From Variovorax brevis (GTDB taxonomy: Bacteria > Pseudomonadota > Gammaproteobacteria > Burkholderiales > Burkholderiaceae_C), in the NCBI RefSeq assembly GCF_030317105.1, contig NZ_JASZYG010000022.1, positions 1 to 64,000 on the forward strand: DNA of 64,000 nt. The letters are read 5' to 3'. Shown in pieces: positions 44,634 to 53,860 of the stretch. The translations under genes were made by a program, and so were the position numbers. The notes under the pieces were generated by a model, which did no database searches, was not told where the DNA came from, and saw only the letters and a program-made list of their open reading frames with translations. Positions within the stretch are counted from its first letter, which is position 1. Each line of letters begins with the position of its first letter.

Positions 44634-45664
44634 GCGCTTCTCGCCAGCAGGAGGGCTGCGGCCACCAGGATGGCCAGGAAGGCGGTCTCGCTCACCATCA
44701 GCACGATCGGCTTGAGGCCCACCTTGGCAAAGTCCTTCAGATGCGACTTCATGCCGATGGCCGCCATCGAGACCACCAGCAACCAGGTCGACAGCGTCTG
44801 CAAGGCCTGCTGCACCACCGGGGGAATCAGGCCGATGCTGTTGATGGCGACGATCACCGCAAAGGCGACGACGAACCAGGGCAGCAGGGGCGGCTTGGGT
44901 CCCGTCGCGCCGGTCGCTGCGTGGTCCTTGCGGTAGGCCAACGTGATGAGCAGGATCACCGGCAGCAGCATCGAAACGCGCAGCAGCTTGACGATGGTGG
45001 CCACGTCGCCGGTTTCTTTCGACATGCCGTAGCCGGCGCCGACCACTTGTGCGACGTCGTGGATTGTGCCGCCGAGGAAGACGCCCGCATGTTCGCTGCC
45101 CAGGCCGAGCAATGTGGTGAACATTGGGTAGAGCACCATCACCAGGGTCGAGAGCGTGCTGACGCCGATGACCGTGAAGATGGTGGCGCGCTCCTTGAGC
45201 TTTTCGTCGGCCCCCACGGGGATGACCGCAGCGATCGCCATGGCCGCGGAAGCACCGCAGATGCCCACGGCCCCGCCCGTGAGCACACCAAATCGGCTTC
45301 GATAGCCCATCAGACGCGCCACGGCGATGCCGAAGCCGATCGTCAGCACCACTGACAGCACCACCAGCGTGATCGGCATGGCGCCCAGGGCCGTGATCTG
45401 CCCCAGCGTGATGCGCACGCCCAGCAGCGCCACGCCGGTCCGAAGCAGCGTGCTTGACGAGAACCCGATGCCCGGGACGCAGCGGCCTTCGGTCGACAGG
45501 AAGTTCAGCGCCATGCCCAGCAGCAAGGCGAAGAGCATTGCCGGGACGTGGTAGTGCCCGGCCAGGGAAATGGCGGCCACCGCCACCACCACCGACACCA
45601 GGATTCCGTGGAAGTTGGTGCGGGCGGGCTGGCGCCAGCTGGCCAGTGTCAGGGAGGGGTTCAT
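44630..45664 (-). CDS. YeiH/UPF0324-family membrane carrier (second copy)
   Basis: A 344-residue carrier, close paralogue of the one at 31649-32677 (same block order: ALLLGMALNFLSTEG, GVRITLGQI, GGAVGICGASAAMAIAAV, GTIHDVAQVVGAGYGMS). About ten membrane helices. It follows the MFS gene by 49 bases in the same order as in the first copy. The substrate is unproven; the family name sulfate exporter is only a label. Confidence 0.88.
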   Translation of the reverse strand: MNPSLTLASWRQPARTNFHGILVSVVVAVAAISLAGHYHVPAMLFALLLGMALNFLSTEGRCVPGIGFSSSTLLRTGVALLGVRITLGQITALGAMPITLVVLSVVLTIGFGIAVARLMGYRSRFGVLTGGAVGICGASAAMAIAAVIPVGADEKLKERATIFTVIGVSTLSTLVMVLYPMFTTLLGLGSEHAGVFLGGTIHDVAQVVGAGYGMSKETGDVATIVKLLRVSMLLPVILLITLAYRKDHAATGATGPKPPLLPWFVVAFAVIVAINSIGLIPPVVQQALQTLSTWLLVVSMAAIGMKSHLKDFAKVGLKPIVLMVSETAFLAILVAAALLLARSA

Positions 45665-45713
45665 GGTGAGTACTCGCGCCAAGGTTGTGTTGAAGGGTGT
45701 ATGCCCGGCGTGA

Positions 45714-47036
45714 TCACGCGGCGTCCTGCGCGCCTCGGGCCCGAAAGCGCGCCAGTGCCACATCGGTTTCGTAGTTGCGCGAGACCAGGACGAAGAGGAC
45801 CGCCGCTGCCAGCGCGATCGCGGACGTGAGCGTCATGGCGAGCTGCAGGCCGACAGCGTCCGACAACAGGCCCACGATCAGGGGGCCCGGCGCGAGGCCG
45901 ATCAGGTTGTTGCCCAGGACAGTCGTTGCCGCGACCGTGGCACGCACGCCGGGATGGGTGACATCGCAAATGATGGCGCTCGAACAGCCGCCGTGCGCAG
46001 CGGCGAACAGGGCGCCCAGGAAGATGAGGCCCAGCCCCAGCGGTCCGGCGGGCAGCGCGAAGGCGGTGATCAGGATCACAGCGCTCAGCACCGAGTAGGC
46101 GGCGGGAACGAGGGCGCGGCGCTGCGGGTGGTGGTGGCTCAGCCGGTCGGCCAGGCTGCCGCCGAAGACCATGCCGATGCCCGAGGCCAGGACCGCTGCG
46201 CCGGCCATCAGCCCGGCCTTCTTCACATCCATGTCGTGATAGCGGCCGAAGTAGGTCGGCAGCCACGCGATGAGCATGGCCGGGATCGCCATCTGAAGGC
46301 CACTGGCCAGGTAGGTGAGGTTGCCCGAGCGTGCGCCAAACACTTCGCGTGCGACCTGTGCGAAACGCAGCCGCTTCGGCGCGCCTTTGCCGGCGTCTGC
46401 GGCACCCAACGCCACCGTCTTGTAGTCGCGCACGACAAACGGATAGATCAACGCCAGCAGCAGGCCGGGCGCACCTACCACGAAGAAGGCCATACGCCAG
46501 CCGGACTGGGCCACGACCGCCGACCCGAGGACCACACCGAGCACCGAACCGAACAGGCTTGCAGAAAGGAAGGCGCCCAGCACGGCAGCGCGTTGCCGGG
46601 CAGGGAACACGTGCGCCAGCAGCGCGGCCCCGGCGGCGCCGTAGGCCGCCTCGCCCAGACCCACGAAGGCCCGTGCCCACAGCAGTTGTCCGTGGCTTTG
46701 GGCCAGGCCGCAAGCAATCGTTGCCAGGCACCACACGAAAGCCATCAGCGTGATGCTCTTGACGCGACCCCACCGGTCGGCAACCAGCGAGATCGGCACG
46801 GCCAGCACGCCGACGACGAGCGAGACCACGCTCACCAGCATCGCGAGTTGCGAATCCGGCAGGCCCCAGTCGGCTTTGAGCGCGGGCATAACGGCGCCGA
46901 TGACCTGCCGCGACAGGTAGTCGGACAGCATCAGGCCGAAAGTGAGCGCAAGGACGACCCAGGGGTAGATGCGCGGCAGTCGCGCGGGCGCGGCGGTCAA
47001 GGAGTCGGCCGCAGAGGCCGGCAGGGCGGAGTTCAT
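45714..47036 (-). CDS. Major facilitator superfamily carrier (second copy)
   Basis: A 440-residue, twelve-helix carrier very close to the one at 30342-31652, with identical runs around ADRWGRVKS and across helices 4-5 (GLGEAAYGAAGAALLAHVFP). It is the first gene of the operon MFS-YeiH-DUF1289-ligase-MaoC. A tandem operator of the type described at 47127 lies 91 to 129 bases upstream of its start. Confidence 0.9.
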   Translation of the reverse strand: MNSALPASAADSLTAAPARLPRIYPWVVLALTFGLMLSDYLSRQVIGAVMPALKADWGLPDSQLAMLVSVVSLVVGVLAVPISLVADRWGRVKSITLMAFVWCLATIACGLAQSHGQLLWARAFVGLGEAAYGAAGAALLAHVFPARQRAAVLGAFLSASLFGSVLGVVLGSAVVAQSGWRMAFFVVGAPGLLLALIYPFVVRDYKTVALGAADAGKGAPKRLRFAQVAREVFGARSGNLTYLASGLQMAIPAMLIAWLPTYFGRYHDMDVKKAGLMAGAAVLASGIGMVFGGSLADRLSHHHPQRRALVPAAYSVLSAVILITAFALPAGPLGLGLIFLGALFAAAHGGCSSAIICDVTHPGVRATVAATTVLGNNLIGLAPGPLIVGLLSDAVGLQLAMTLTSAIALAAAVLFVLVSRNYETDVALARFRARGAQDAA

Positions 47037-47126
47037 GGCGTTTGTCTCGATGTGTTGTATGGGCGGTGTGCTTCAAGGCACGGGGTCTTCACTCAATAAG
47101 AAGTGTCCGCGCGCAGGGCATCGTTT

Positions 47127-47165
47127 GATTGACGCAGGGGGACACCGATTTGCCCTGTCGGGACA
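47127..47165. promoter_or_regulatory. Candidate AraC-type tandem operator, MFS operon
   Basis: Two direct-repeat boxes of the TTGACCTG-N2-GGGACA type: TTGACGCAGGGGGACA from 47129 and TTGCCCTGTCGGGACA from 47150, 21 bp apart. The spacing of two helical turns is what AraC-type activators use. Three more copies exist at 49541, 54342 and 54451. This one lies in front of the leftward MFS operon. Confidence 0.6.
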
Positions 47166-47216
47166 TGCGGTTCGCTCGGCAAGGGGTGTGGGCGGGGCGC
47201 GACCGCAGCGCCCCCA

Positions 47217-47290
47217 GCCCGCTTCTTTCACGCTGCCAACTGTTGGTTGGCGCCGCGCCGCCGCAGGCGGCGTCGCGAAAGAAGGCGTGG
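47217..47290 (-). terminator. Long imperfect stem-loop after the Bug receptor gene
   Basis: CTTCTTTC (47222-47229) pairs with GAAAGAAG (47277-47284). The flanks also pair partly, and a smaller GCCGCC/GGCGGC hairpin sits inside. It lies about 50 bases downstream of the Bug receptor stop on the reverse strand. There is no T-run, so it may be a transcript 3'-end stem rather than an intrinsic terminator. Confidence 0.4.
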
Positions 47291-47332
47291 GGTGTTCAGC
47301 CGATGCGCCTGCGGCTGACCCGGGCCTGTGGC

Positions 47333-48328
47333 TTATTCCGGCTTGTAGTTGACCGAGCGCAGCACATCGCCCACGCGCACGGAATCCTTGTGCAGGCTGG
47401 CGGACAGCTCGCTGGAAGTCAGGGGCTGGCCGACCTCCTGGCCGAGTTCCTTGAAGCGTTCGCGCAGGTTCGGTTGCTGCAAGACCTTGAGCGTGGCCTC
47501 ATGCAGTTTCTCCTGCACCAGCGCGGGCACGTCCGCTGCGGCGAAGAGGCCAATCCAACCCGTTCCTTCGAGCTGCGGGAAGCCGAGCTCGGTGAAGGTG
47601 GGTACGTCCGGCAGCACGCCCAGGCGCCTGGGCGTGCTGACCGCATAGGCCTTGATCTTGCCGCTCTTGATCATCGGCAGCGAGGTGGCCACGCCATCGA
47701 ACATCAGCGGCACGTGGCCACCCATCACATCGACCAGCGCGGGTGGCGAGCCCTTGTAGCCGACATGGGTCATTTCGATACCTGCGACCTTGGTCATCTG
47801 CAGGCCCATGACATGCGACAGCGTGCCCGCGCTGTACGACGCATAGCTGATCTTGCCGGGATTGGCCTTCACGTAGGTGATGAGTTCGTTCAGGTTCTTG
47901 GCCGGCAGCGAGGGGTTGCTCACCAGCACGAGGCCGCTGCGCGACAGTTCGGCCAGGGGCAGGATGTCCTTGAAGGGGTCGTACTTCGGCTTGAGCGTGT
48001 GCGGCACTTCGCTGACCAGCGCGTTCGGCGCGACGACCAGCGTGTGACCGTCATGCGGCGAGGACAGCATGTCCTGCATCGCGATGCCGCCCAGCGCGCC
48101 GGGCTTGTTCTCGACGATCACCGGTTGGCCGAGAAGCGGCGAGAGTCCCTCGGCGACCATGCGCGCCACCATGTCGGAGGTGCCGCCGGCCGGCGCGGTG
48201 ACGAGCAGCCGCACGGGCTTTTGTGGAAAGGCCTGTGCCCAGCAAGAGGTTGCGGTGAGCGCCAGCGCGGCGCCGGCCAGCAGCGAGCCATGGCGCAGTG
48301 CGCGGCCGAAGCGATTCATCAGTGTCAT
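47333..48328 (-). CDS. Bug/TctC-family periplasmic solute receptor (second copy)
   Basis: A 331-residue receptor. The signal peptide (about 1-31, ending TSCWAQA) precedes KPVRLLVTAPAGGTSDMVARMVAEGL. GKISYASYSAGTLSHVMG and HVGYKGSPPALVDVMGGHVPLMF align with the receptor at 29289. AAGGAGAC lies before the ATG at 48328, which decides the start. It follows the beta-keto acid cleavage enzyme gene by 32 bases. Paralogous to the first copy but less conserved than the MFS and YeiH pairs, suggesting a different ligand. Confidence 0.92.
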   Translation of the reverse strand: MTLMNRFGRALRHGSLLAGAALALTATSCWAQAFPQKPVRLLVTAPAGGTSDMVARMVAEGLSPLLGQPVIVENKPGALGGIAMQDMLSSPHDGHTLVVAPNALVSEVPHTLKPKYDPFKDILPLAELSRSGLVLVSNPSLPAKNLNELITYVKANPGKISYASYSAGTLSHVMGLQMTKVAGIEMTHVGYKGSPPALVDVMGGHVPLMFDGVATSLPMIKSGKIKAYAVSTPRRLGVLPDVPTFTELGFPQLEGTGWIGLFAAADVPALVQEKLHEATLKVLQQPNLRERFKELGQEVGQPLTSSELSASLHKDSVRVGDVLRSVNYKPE

Positions 48329-48360
48329 GTTTGTCTCCTTGTGGTTGAATGAACTGGGGA

Positions 48361-49416
48361 TCAAGCCGCGAGGCGAACGGGCACGCCGCGTTGGCCCGGT
48401 GCGCGATTGGGCGGCATGCCCAGGCGCGCCAACGTCTCGTCGGTATCGCCCCAGGACTGACCGATGCCGAAGATGCTGCGTGCTTCGGCACCCGTGGCCA
48501 CCTCACGGCGCAACTCGCGCGCCTGGCGCACCACCATCTCGATCTGCTGCACTGAGGTCATGCGCTCGGCATTGGGGCCGAACAGCGTGTCCTCGATGCC
48601 CACGCGCACGTGCATGCCCAGCGCGATGGCCATCGTGTTCATGGGGTAGATGTGGCGGTTGAGCGTCTCCAGGGTGAGCACGGCGCCGTCGGGCGTGCGG
48701 CGTGCGAACTCCATCATGTCGGCCGGATGCAGGCCGGCCGAGCCGCCGCCGATCGCCACGTAATTGATGTTGAGCGGACCGCGGTAGACGCCACGGCGCA
48801 CCATGCGCAGCAGGCTCTCCAGCCCCGTCATGTTGCCCAGCATGAAGTGCGGCTGGATGCCGTTGGCCACCAGGCGGCGGATGTGCTCCTCGTGCCACGA
48901 GGGATTGGAGGGCACGATCATGTCGCGATACGCCGCCTGCACCGCCGGGTTGGCCAGCGAGGTGCCTTCCACGTCGGCTGCGGTCATCAGCTCCATCACG
49001 TTCATCTGCTGGGTGTTGATGGCCACCGTGACCTGGTCGGGGCGCGGGCTGAGCTCGGCGAGCATGTGGCGCGTGTCGTCGGTCATCCACTTGGCGGCCT
49101 GGCCTTCGCTCTCGGGGGCAAAGGAGATCGAGCCGCCCACTTGCAGGATCATCTGCGGCACGGCTTCGCGAAGGCGCGCCAGCATCTCGTTGAACTTGGA
49201 CAGGCGCTTGCTGCCCTTGCCGTCGTCTTCGCGAACGTGCACGTGCAGCACGGTGGCGCCGGCGTTCCAGCAGTCGACGGCCTTCTGGACTTGCTGGTCC
49301 ATCGAGACGGGGATGTCGTCGGAATCGCCAGCAGCCCATTGCGGGCCGTAGGGGGCGACCTGGATCACGAGCTTTTGCTGGTTTTCGGGAAGGAGGGAGT
49401 CGTCGAGGAAATGCAT
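48361..49416 (-). CDS. Beta-keto acid cleavage enzyme (BKACE, DUF849)
   Basis: A 351-residue TIM-barrel enzyme of the DUF849/BKACE family, founded by the 3-keto-5-aminohexanoate cleavage enzyme Kce. The family condenses a beta-keto acid with acetyl-CoA and releases acetoacetate plus a new acyl-CoA, using a divalent zinc. The zinc pair His-x-His is in TVLHVHVRED (about 50-60). VTVAINTQQMNV, PHFMLGNMTGLESLLRMV and NRHIYPMNTMAIALGMHVRVGIEDTLF are family blocks. The start at 49416 fits the family; a longer frame to 49626 does not. A tandem operator lies 125-165 bases upstream. Confidence 0.88.
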   Translation of the reverse strand: MHFLDDSLLPENQQKLVIQVAPYGPQWAAGDSDDIPVSMDQQVQKAVDCWNAGATVLHVHVREDDGKGSKRLSKFNEMLARLREAVPQMILQVGGSISFAPESEGQAAKWMTDDTRHMLAELSPRPDQVTVAINTQQMNVMELMTAADVEGTSLANPAVQAAYRDMIVPSNPSWHEEHIRRLVANGIQPHFMLGNMTGLESLLRMVRRGVYRGPLNINYVAIGGGSAGLHPADMMEFARRTPDGAVLTLETLNRHIYPMNTMAIALGMHVRVGIEDTLFGPNAERMTSVQQIEMVVRQARELRREVATGAEARSIFGIGQSWGDTDETLARLGMPPNRAPGQRGVPVRLAA

Positions 49417-49796
49417 GTTTTGTCTCCAGATAAAGTTCAGTTGGTTCAGCCGATCCGCCCGTTGTGTTGTCCGGTGCGCTGCGGGGCTGAGGGCCGCATC
49501 TGTTGGGAAGACTTGATTGTTCCAGGCAAGGGGTCTGGTCGATTGACCTGGAGGGACAGATATTTGACTTGCGGGGACGCCACTGGACGCACCCCGGAGG
49601 CGCGCTAAACCGGCATTCGGGTCCAATGAACGCCGGGCCTTGCGGTCGGGCGCAGGCCTTCAAGGTCAGCGGAGGCGCTATCCGGCGTCAGTGCCGCTGG
49701 GCAGGGGTCAAGGGGCGCCGGGAGATCAGGGTCGAGTCATCAGCGCGGCTTGGCGGCGGCGATTCAGCGCCAGCGCGCAAGTCTCATCGAACGCGT
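49417..49796. other. Intergenic region with one tandem operator
   Basis: The leftward promoter region of the BKACE-receptor operon. It contains the operator at 49541-49580; nothing else was recognised. Confidence 0.5.
49541..49580. promoter_or_regulatory. Candidate AraC-type tandem operator, BKACE operon
   Basis: Boxes TTGACCTGGAGGGACA (from 49543) and TTGACTTGCGGGGACG (from 49564), 21 bp apart, in the same orientation as the sites at 47127, 54342 and 54451. The leading GATTGAC and the trailing GGGAC are shared by all four. Confidence 0.65.
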
Positions 49797-50261
49797 TCAC
49801 TCGCCATCGGTGCTACTTCGACTCGCTTTGACAAGCAGCACCGACACAGGCGCCATGCGTCGGACCTGCTCCGCATCGCTGCCCCACAGCAGTCGCTCGA
49901 TGCCGCGGCGGCCGTGCGTTCCGATCACGATGAGATCGGCATTCCACGCCATCGCCTCCTGCGCGATCAATTCAGCCAATGACTTGATCAGCGATGTGAG
50001 GAGAATCGATTCCGCCTTGACGCCGCCGAGTTCTGCGCGCTCGCGGCCTTGCCGCAAAAGCTCTTCGCCCGCTTCCTTCATGCCCGGTACCAGTCCCGCG
50101 TAGGAAGCGTGGGATCCGAGCCGCGGCGTGCTCTTGAAATGGTTGATGACATGGACAAGCCGCAGCTTCGAACCGGACATCAAGGCCAGGCGAACGGCTT
50201 CATCTAGGCCTTCCAGCGAGGTTTCGCTGCCGTCCAGGGGGACAAGAATGCGTTGGTACAT
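49797..50261 (-). CDS. Universal stress protein (UspA family)
   Basis: A 154-residue single-domain Usp: MYQRILVPLDGSETSLEGLDEAVRLALM at the N-terminus and IGTHGRRGIERLLWGSDAEQVRRMAPVSVLLV at the end. The latter has the G-x2-G-x9-G-S/x ATP-binding pattern, so it is probably an ATP-binding type. Function under stress is unspecified. The start at 50261 was preferred over a longer frame whose extra residues are not Usp-like. It is downstream of, and transcribed in the same direction as, no other gene nearby. Confidence 0.92.
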   Translation of the reverse strand: MYQRILVPLDGSETSLEGLDEAVRLALMSGSKLRLVHVINHFKSTPRLGSHASYAGLVPGMKEAGEELLRQGRERAELGGVKAESILLTSLIKSLAELIAQEAMAWNADLIVIGTHGRRGIERLLWGSDAEQVRRMAPVSVLLVKASRSSTDGE

Positions 50262-50949
50262 GGCGGCCCTCAATCTCGAGTGAAAAAGATCAATGTCAGG
50301 CTGCGCCCATGAGACCCCGGCAACACCTGCGACATGGCCCGGTCCAGGTGCTTCATCCTCACCGGCTCCCCGATAGCGGCTGGTGTGACCAGGCCGCACC
50401 CTTGTCATTGAAGGCGAGACTGCGGGATTCACAGGGCACGCCCGGGTTCGGGGTAGCGGCGACCGCAGTCATGCAATCCATCGAAGGGACCAGCATGAGA
50501 CAACACTGCGCAAAGGTCACGGGGCCTCCAGTGGACTTTGCAGGACGCGACCCGCACGATGCGATATGGCTCAAAGAAACGCAAGCACTTCGTGTCTCCC
50601 CTTGTGCAGCGCCCGGCTTGTGCCGGCTGCATCAGCGGATGCCGCGGCGCGTCTCAGGATGTTGGACTGATCGCCACATGGGCGCAAGGGGCGATTCCCA
50701 TCGGCACTCTTGCCACCTGCGTGGTCGATGGGTGCACACCGCAGAAGGTGCAGACGGACATCGAGCGCACCATGGAGGCATGACGCAACGCACGATGAGC
50801 GGTCGGCAGGACCGCAGACATTTGGCGGTCGGCGGTGTGCTCGGGAATCGAGGCGGACATGGCACCATGCGTGCGCGCACCGAGGCTGGTTCGTGGCGAA
50901 GAGGTCACCCGGCGTCGCCTGGTCATTCATCTCAAGAGGAGACTGAAGC
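50262..50949. other. No gene recognised
   Basis: About 690 bases between divergent usp and SDR genes. Overlapping frames with poor composition; no repeat or hairpin noticed. An AAGAGGAGACTG ribosome-binding site for the SDR gene lies at the right end. Confidence 0.45.
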
Positions 50950-51774
50950 ATGAAGCTCAAGAACAAGGTTGCACTGATCACCGGCGGCGCGCAGGGCTTG
51001 GGCAAGTCCATTGCCCTGGCCATGGCCGGGGAAGGTGCGAACATCGTCATCTGCGACATCAATGCGAAGACGCTGCCCGGCGCGCAGGCCGAGATCGAGG
51101 CGACGGGCGTTCGTTGCCTGGGCGTGCAGTGCGATGTCTCGTCGGTCGCGAGCGTTGCCGATCTCTTCAAGGAGATCGTCGCGACCTTCGGCGCGCTCGA
51201 CATCCTGGTCAACAACGCCGCACTGGTGCAGACCGGCGAGCGCAACGAGGAGATGCGCTCGAAGTTCTACCGGATGACCACGACCCCCGTCGCCAAGGAA
51301 TCGCTGGGCGTGACCAAGGATTTCACCGACGAGGAGTGGCACAAGTACTGGGGTGTCAACGTGCATGGCGTGTTCTATTGCACCCGCGAGGCGCTGCGCA
51401 TCATGGAGCCCCGCAGGTCCGGCAAGATCATCAACATCGCCTCGGTGGCCGGCATCGGCGGCTTCAGTGCATTCCACCCGGCGTACTGCGCCACCAAGGG
51501 CGCGGTGCTTGCCTTCACGCGTTCGGTGGCGGTAGAAGTCGCTGGGGGCAACATCTTCGTCAATGCCATTGCTGCCGGCGGCATCTTGACGCCGCCGATG
51601 GAAGATTACCTCGCGAACGCCCCCGAGGAAGCGCGAAACAGCCTGCACCAACTGATCCCGCTCGGACGCCTCGGCAAGCCACATGAGTACGCCTCGCTGG
51701 CGGTATACCTCGCATCCGATGATCACTACCTGGTGGGGCAGACGATCAGCCCGAACGGCGGAATGATCCTCTGA
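50950..51774 (+). CDS. Short-chain dehydrogenase/reductase
   Basis: A 274-residue classical SDR. The Rossmann motif is TGGAQGLGKSIALAM (about 11-25), NNAA follows at about 90, catalytic Ser is in IINIASVAGIGG, and the Tyr-x3-Lys pair is in YCATKGA. The Asp at the end of beta-2 (VICDIN) favours NAD. The insertion between NNAA and the Ser (about residues 100-135) is longer than usual. The likely reaction is oxidation of a secondary alcohol, perhaps a 3-hydroxyacyl compound. It is monocistronic as far as can be seen. Confidence 0.9.
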   Translation: MKLKNKVALITGGAQGLGKSIALAMAGEGANIVICDINAKTLPGAQAEIEATGVRCLGVQCDVSSVASVADLFKEIVATFGALDILVNNAALVQTGERNEEMRSKFYRMTTTPVAKESLGVTKDFTDEEWHKYWGVNVHGVFYCTREALRIMEPRRSGKIINIASVAGIGGFSAFHPAYCATKGAVLAFTRSVAVEVAGGNIFVNAIAAGGILTPPMEDYLANAPEEARNSLHQLIPLGRLGKPHEYASLAVYLASDDHYLVGQTISPNGGMIL

Positions 51775-52119
51775 CGGCCGCGCACGCACTGTGGTGGTGG
51801 CGAGTCGCTTCGCGGCGGCTTGTCGGGGTGCCGGCAATCCCCTCATCCTCCCAGTCACACCCTCCGCCGGGTGGGTCGCGAGGTAGCCGCCGACGGCGGC
51901 ACCGATGGTGGAAAAGAACGCTCTTTCGCCTATCCGCGCGAAAGGCCCGAACCGCTTTGGCTTGTCCTTGACGGGGTCCTTCGTTCGGCAATACACAACC
52001 CGGAAGGGGGGACTCCGAACTGCTCGTGAAGCGGATTCGGGTGTGCGGGATCGCGACATCCGATCGACGCGCAACCGGATCGGCTTCACGTTGCAGCAGA
52101 TCACTGGCCCTGGTCAGGC
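51775..52119. other. No gene recognised
   Basis: Spacer between the SDR gene and the sensor-kinase remnant. Nothing recognisable on either strand. Confidence 0.4.
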
Positions 52120-53010
52120 GGCCTTGCGGGCCGCCGCCTTGCGAGTCGCTTTCGGGGCGGCCTTGGGCACTGGTCGGCAACTCGTCCAGCCGCGCGAGGC
52201 GCACGATCTGATTGGCAACCAGCCGGGCGCTGATCCAGGGAGCTTCGATGACACTGAATTGCTCCATGGGGGCCGGCACCCCGGATGCGATCCATCGCAT
52301 GGCCTTTCGGAATTCGGACCGGTCAGGAAGTCGCTCCCACAGCGTCACCCGTTCCACGTTGAGAAAAGAGCGCATGTCACGAAGACCCCGCTCGACGGCA
52401 TCGGCTTCGTCCTGCGTCTCGGCCAGCAACAAGGAGGCCGGGATGCGCGTGGCCAGGCGCTCGAATCCGAGTGACCGAGTTCCTCCTGCGCCCGCTTGCG
52501 CGCCAGGGCGTTCGCAACGATGTCTGCAAGCCTGCACATGCCATCGAGCAGTTCGTCGGGCCACGCGCGCTCCTGCCGGGTGCAGCCGAAGCCCAGTACG
52601 CCGTGGACCTCGCCGGCGACCATCATGGGAATCGCGGCCAACGACTTCTGGCCGAATTGCTCGAACGTGGCGCGATCGACGCCGGCCTCCGGCGGCAAGT
52701 CGTCGAGCCGCGAAAACACCAAGGGGACGCCGGCCAACACCGTGGGGCAGCTGCGCTCGCGCCGAAAAGCTCCTGGGAGACGCTTCGATGCCTTCGCGTG
52801 CGACGGCATTCATGACCTCGAGCTGCCCTGTCTCCGGCCACATTCTGGACACGGTGCTGCGGTCGATGGCGATGATGCGGATCCATGCTCGATCGCGTCG
52901 CCGACGCGCGCGGGGGAGAGGTTGATGAGATCCGTCGACACCTGCGCCATCAGGTGCTCAAGAGCGGCGAGCTCCTGGGGCGTGTGTGCACGGCATTTGG
53001 TCGTGCGGGC
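52120..53010 (-). pseudogene. GAF-domain sensor protein, frameshifted remnant
   Basis: Reverse-strand pieces of GAF-type sensor modules: LEHLMAQVSTDLINLSPARVGDAIE (about 52900-52980), then MWPETGQLEVMNAVAREGIEA (about 52790-52850), then FEQFGQKSLAAIPMMVAGEVHGVLGFGC with DELLDGMCRLADIVANALARKRAQEEL (about 52490-52690). After a further shift comes FERLATRIPASLLLAETQDEADAVERGLRD with MRWIASGVPAPMEQFSVIEAPWISARLVANQ. At least three frameshifts are present and no kinase core survives. It was probably a GAF-GAF histidine kinase or a LuxR-type hybrid. Confidence 0.65.
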
Positions 53011-53059
53011 CTGGCGATGATGGCTGAGGAGCGCATGGGATGAAGGGCCATGTGCCAGC

Positions 53060-53626
53060 CTATGGCTTGACCAAGGCCAGCCGGCAGATGCGAACCGAAG
53101 GATCGCCAGGCTCGAAGTCGACGCTGAATCCCAGGCGCCTTGCAAGGCGAAGCATCGGCTGGTTCTGCGACAGCACGAAGCCTTCCATCTCCCGCATTTT
53201 GCGGCGCCTTGCTTCGTCGATCAGCTCGTTCATGAGCGCGGTCGCAAGTCCGGCGCCGCCGTATGCCGATGCGACCGTGATCGCGAACTCGCAGCTGGCC
53301 CGGTCGCTTGCGAAGACAGCGATGGCGCTGCCGACGATGTCGATGCCGTCGTCTGCCGGGACGGTCGCCACCAGCCCGATGCCGCCCGAGGGAAATGTGG
53401 CGAGCGCGCTGCGCACACGTTCGATGTCGGGATTTCGGACGGCGTGCATGAAGCGCATGTACCGGGCGTCTTCGCTCAAGCGCTCGAAGGCTTGCAACAG
53501 TTCACCTTCGTCGGCCGGGGAGACCGCTCGCAGGTTCACCGCACGGCCATCGCGCAAGGTGACGGACCTGGTTTCGCCGGCGTCTCGAGGTGCAGATGCC
53601 GGTTTGCTCTTGGTGTGCTCGCTCAA
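53060..53626 (-). CDS. GNAT-family N-acetyltransferase
   Basis: A 188-residue GNAT protein: VTLRDGRAVNLRAVSPADEGELLQAFERLSEDARYMRFMH, then ITVASAYGGAGLATALMNELIDEARRRKMREMEGFVLSQNQPMLRLARRLGF. The acetyl-CoA loop is in AYGGAGLAT. The start is a TTG at 53626 with GGAGATCAACC directly upstream; no in-frame ATG gives the full fold. The target amine is unknown. Similar single GNATs occur as the domain fused to acyl-CoA synthetases that acetylate such enzymes, which would fit this region, but that link is speculative. Confidence 0.87.
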   Translation of the reverse strand: MSEHTKSKPASAPRDAGETRSVTLRDGRAVNLRAVSPADEGELLQAFERLSEDARYMRFMHAVRNPDIERVRSALATFPSGGIGLVATVPADDGIDIVGSAIAVFASDRASCEFAITVASAYGGAGLATALMNELIDEARRRKMREMEGFVLSQNQPMLRLARRLGFSVDFEPGDPSVRICRLALVKP

Positions 53627-53769
53627 GGTTGATCTCCTGCGAAATGGGCAATGCGTCTTCGCCGCCACGGCGGAATGTGCTTGAAGCGTACAGGGCGGCC
53701 TCGCGCGCTGCAATGGACAACTATTGGCTGAGCGCGTGTTGCAATGGATGCTCTTGACGCGCCCTGCCG

Positions 53770-53795
53770 AAAAAAGGACCCGCACGAGGCGGGTC
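53770..53795 (-). terminator. Rho-independent terminator
   Basis: Read on the reverse strand: GACCCGC-CTCGT-GCGGGTC, a 7-bp perfect stem, followed by CCTTTTTT. It lies 65 bases after the stop of the leftward carboxymuconolactone-decarboxylase-like gene. Confidence 0.8.
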
Positions 53796-53860
53796 GAAGG
53801 ATTGCCATTGAACAATCCCCTTGAAGAATCTTCAGCAATTTTCCTGACGCGTCGTCGCGT

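Noticed and set aside
50538..50783. Small Cys-rich open frame between usp and SDR genes
   Set aside because: No ribosome-binding site and no family recognised; overlapping frames are equally long.
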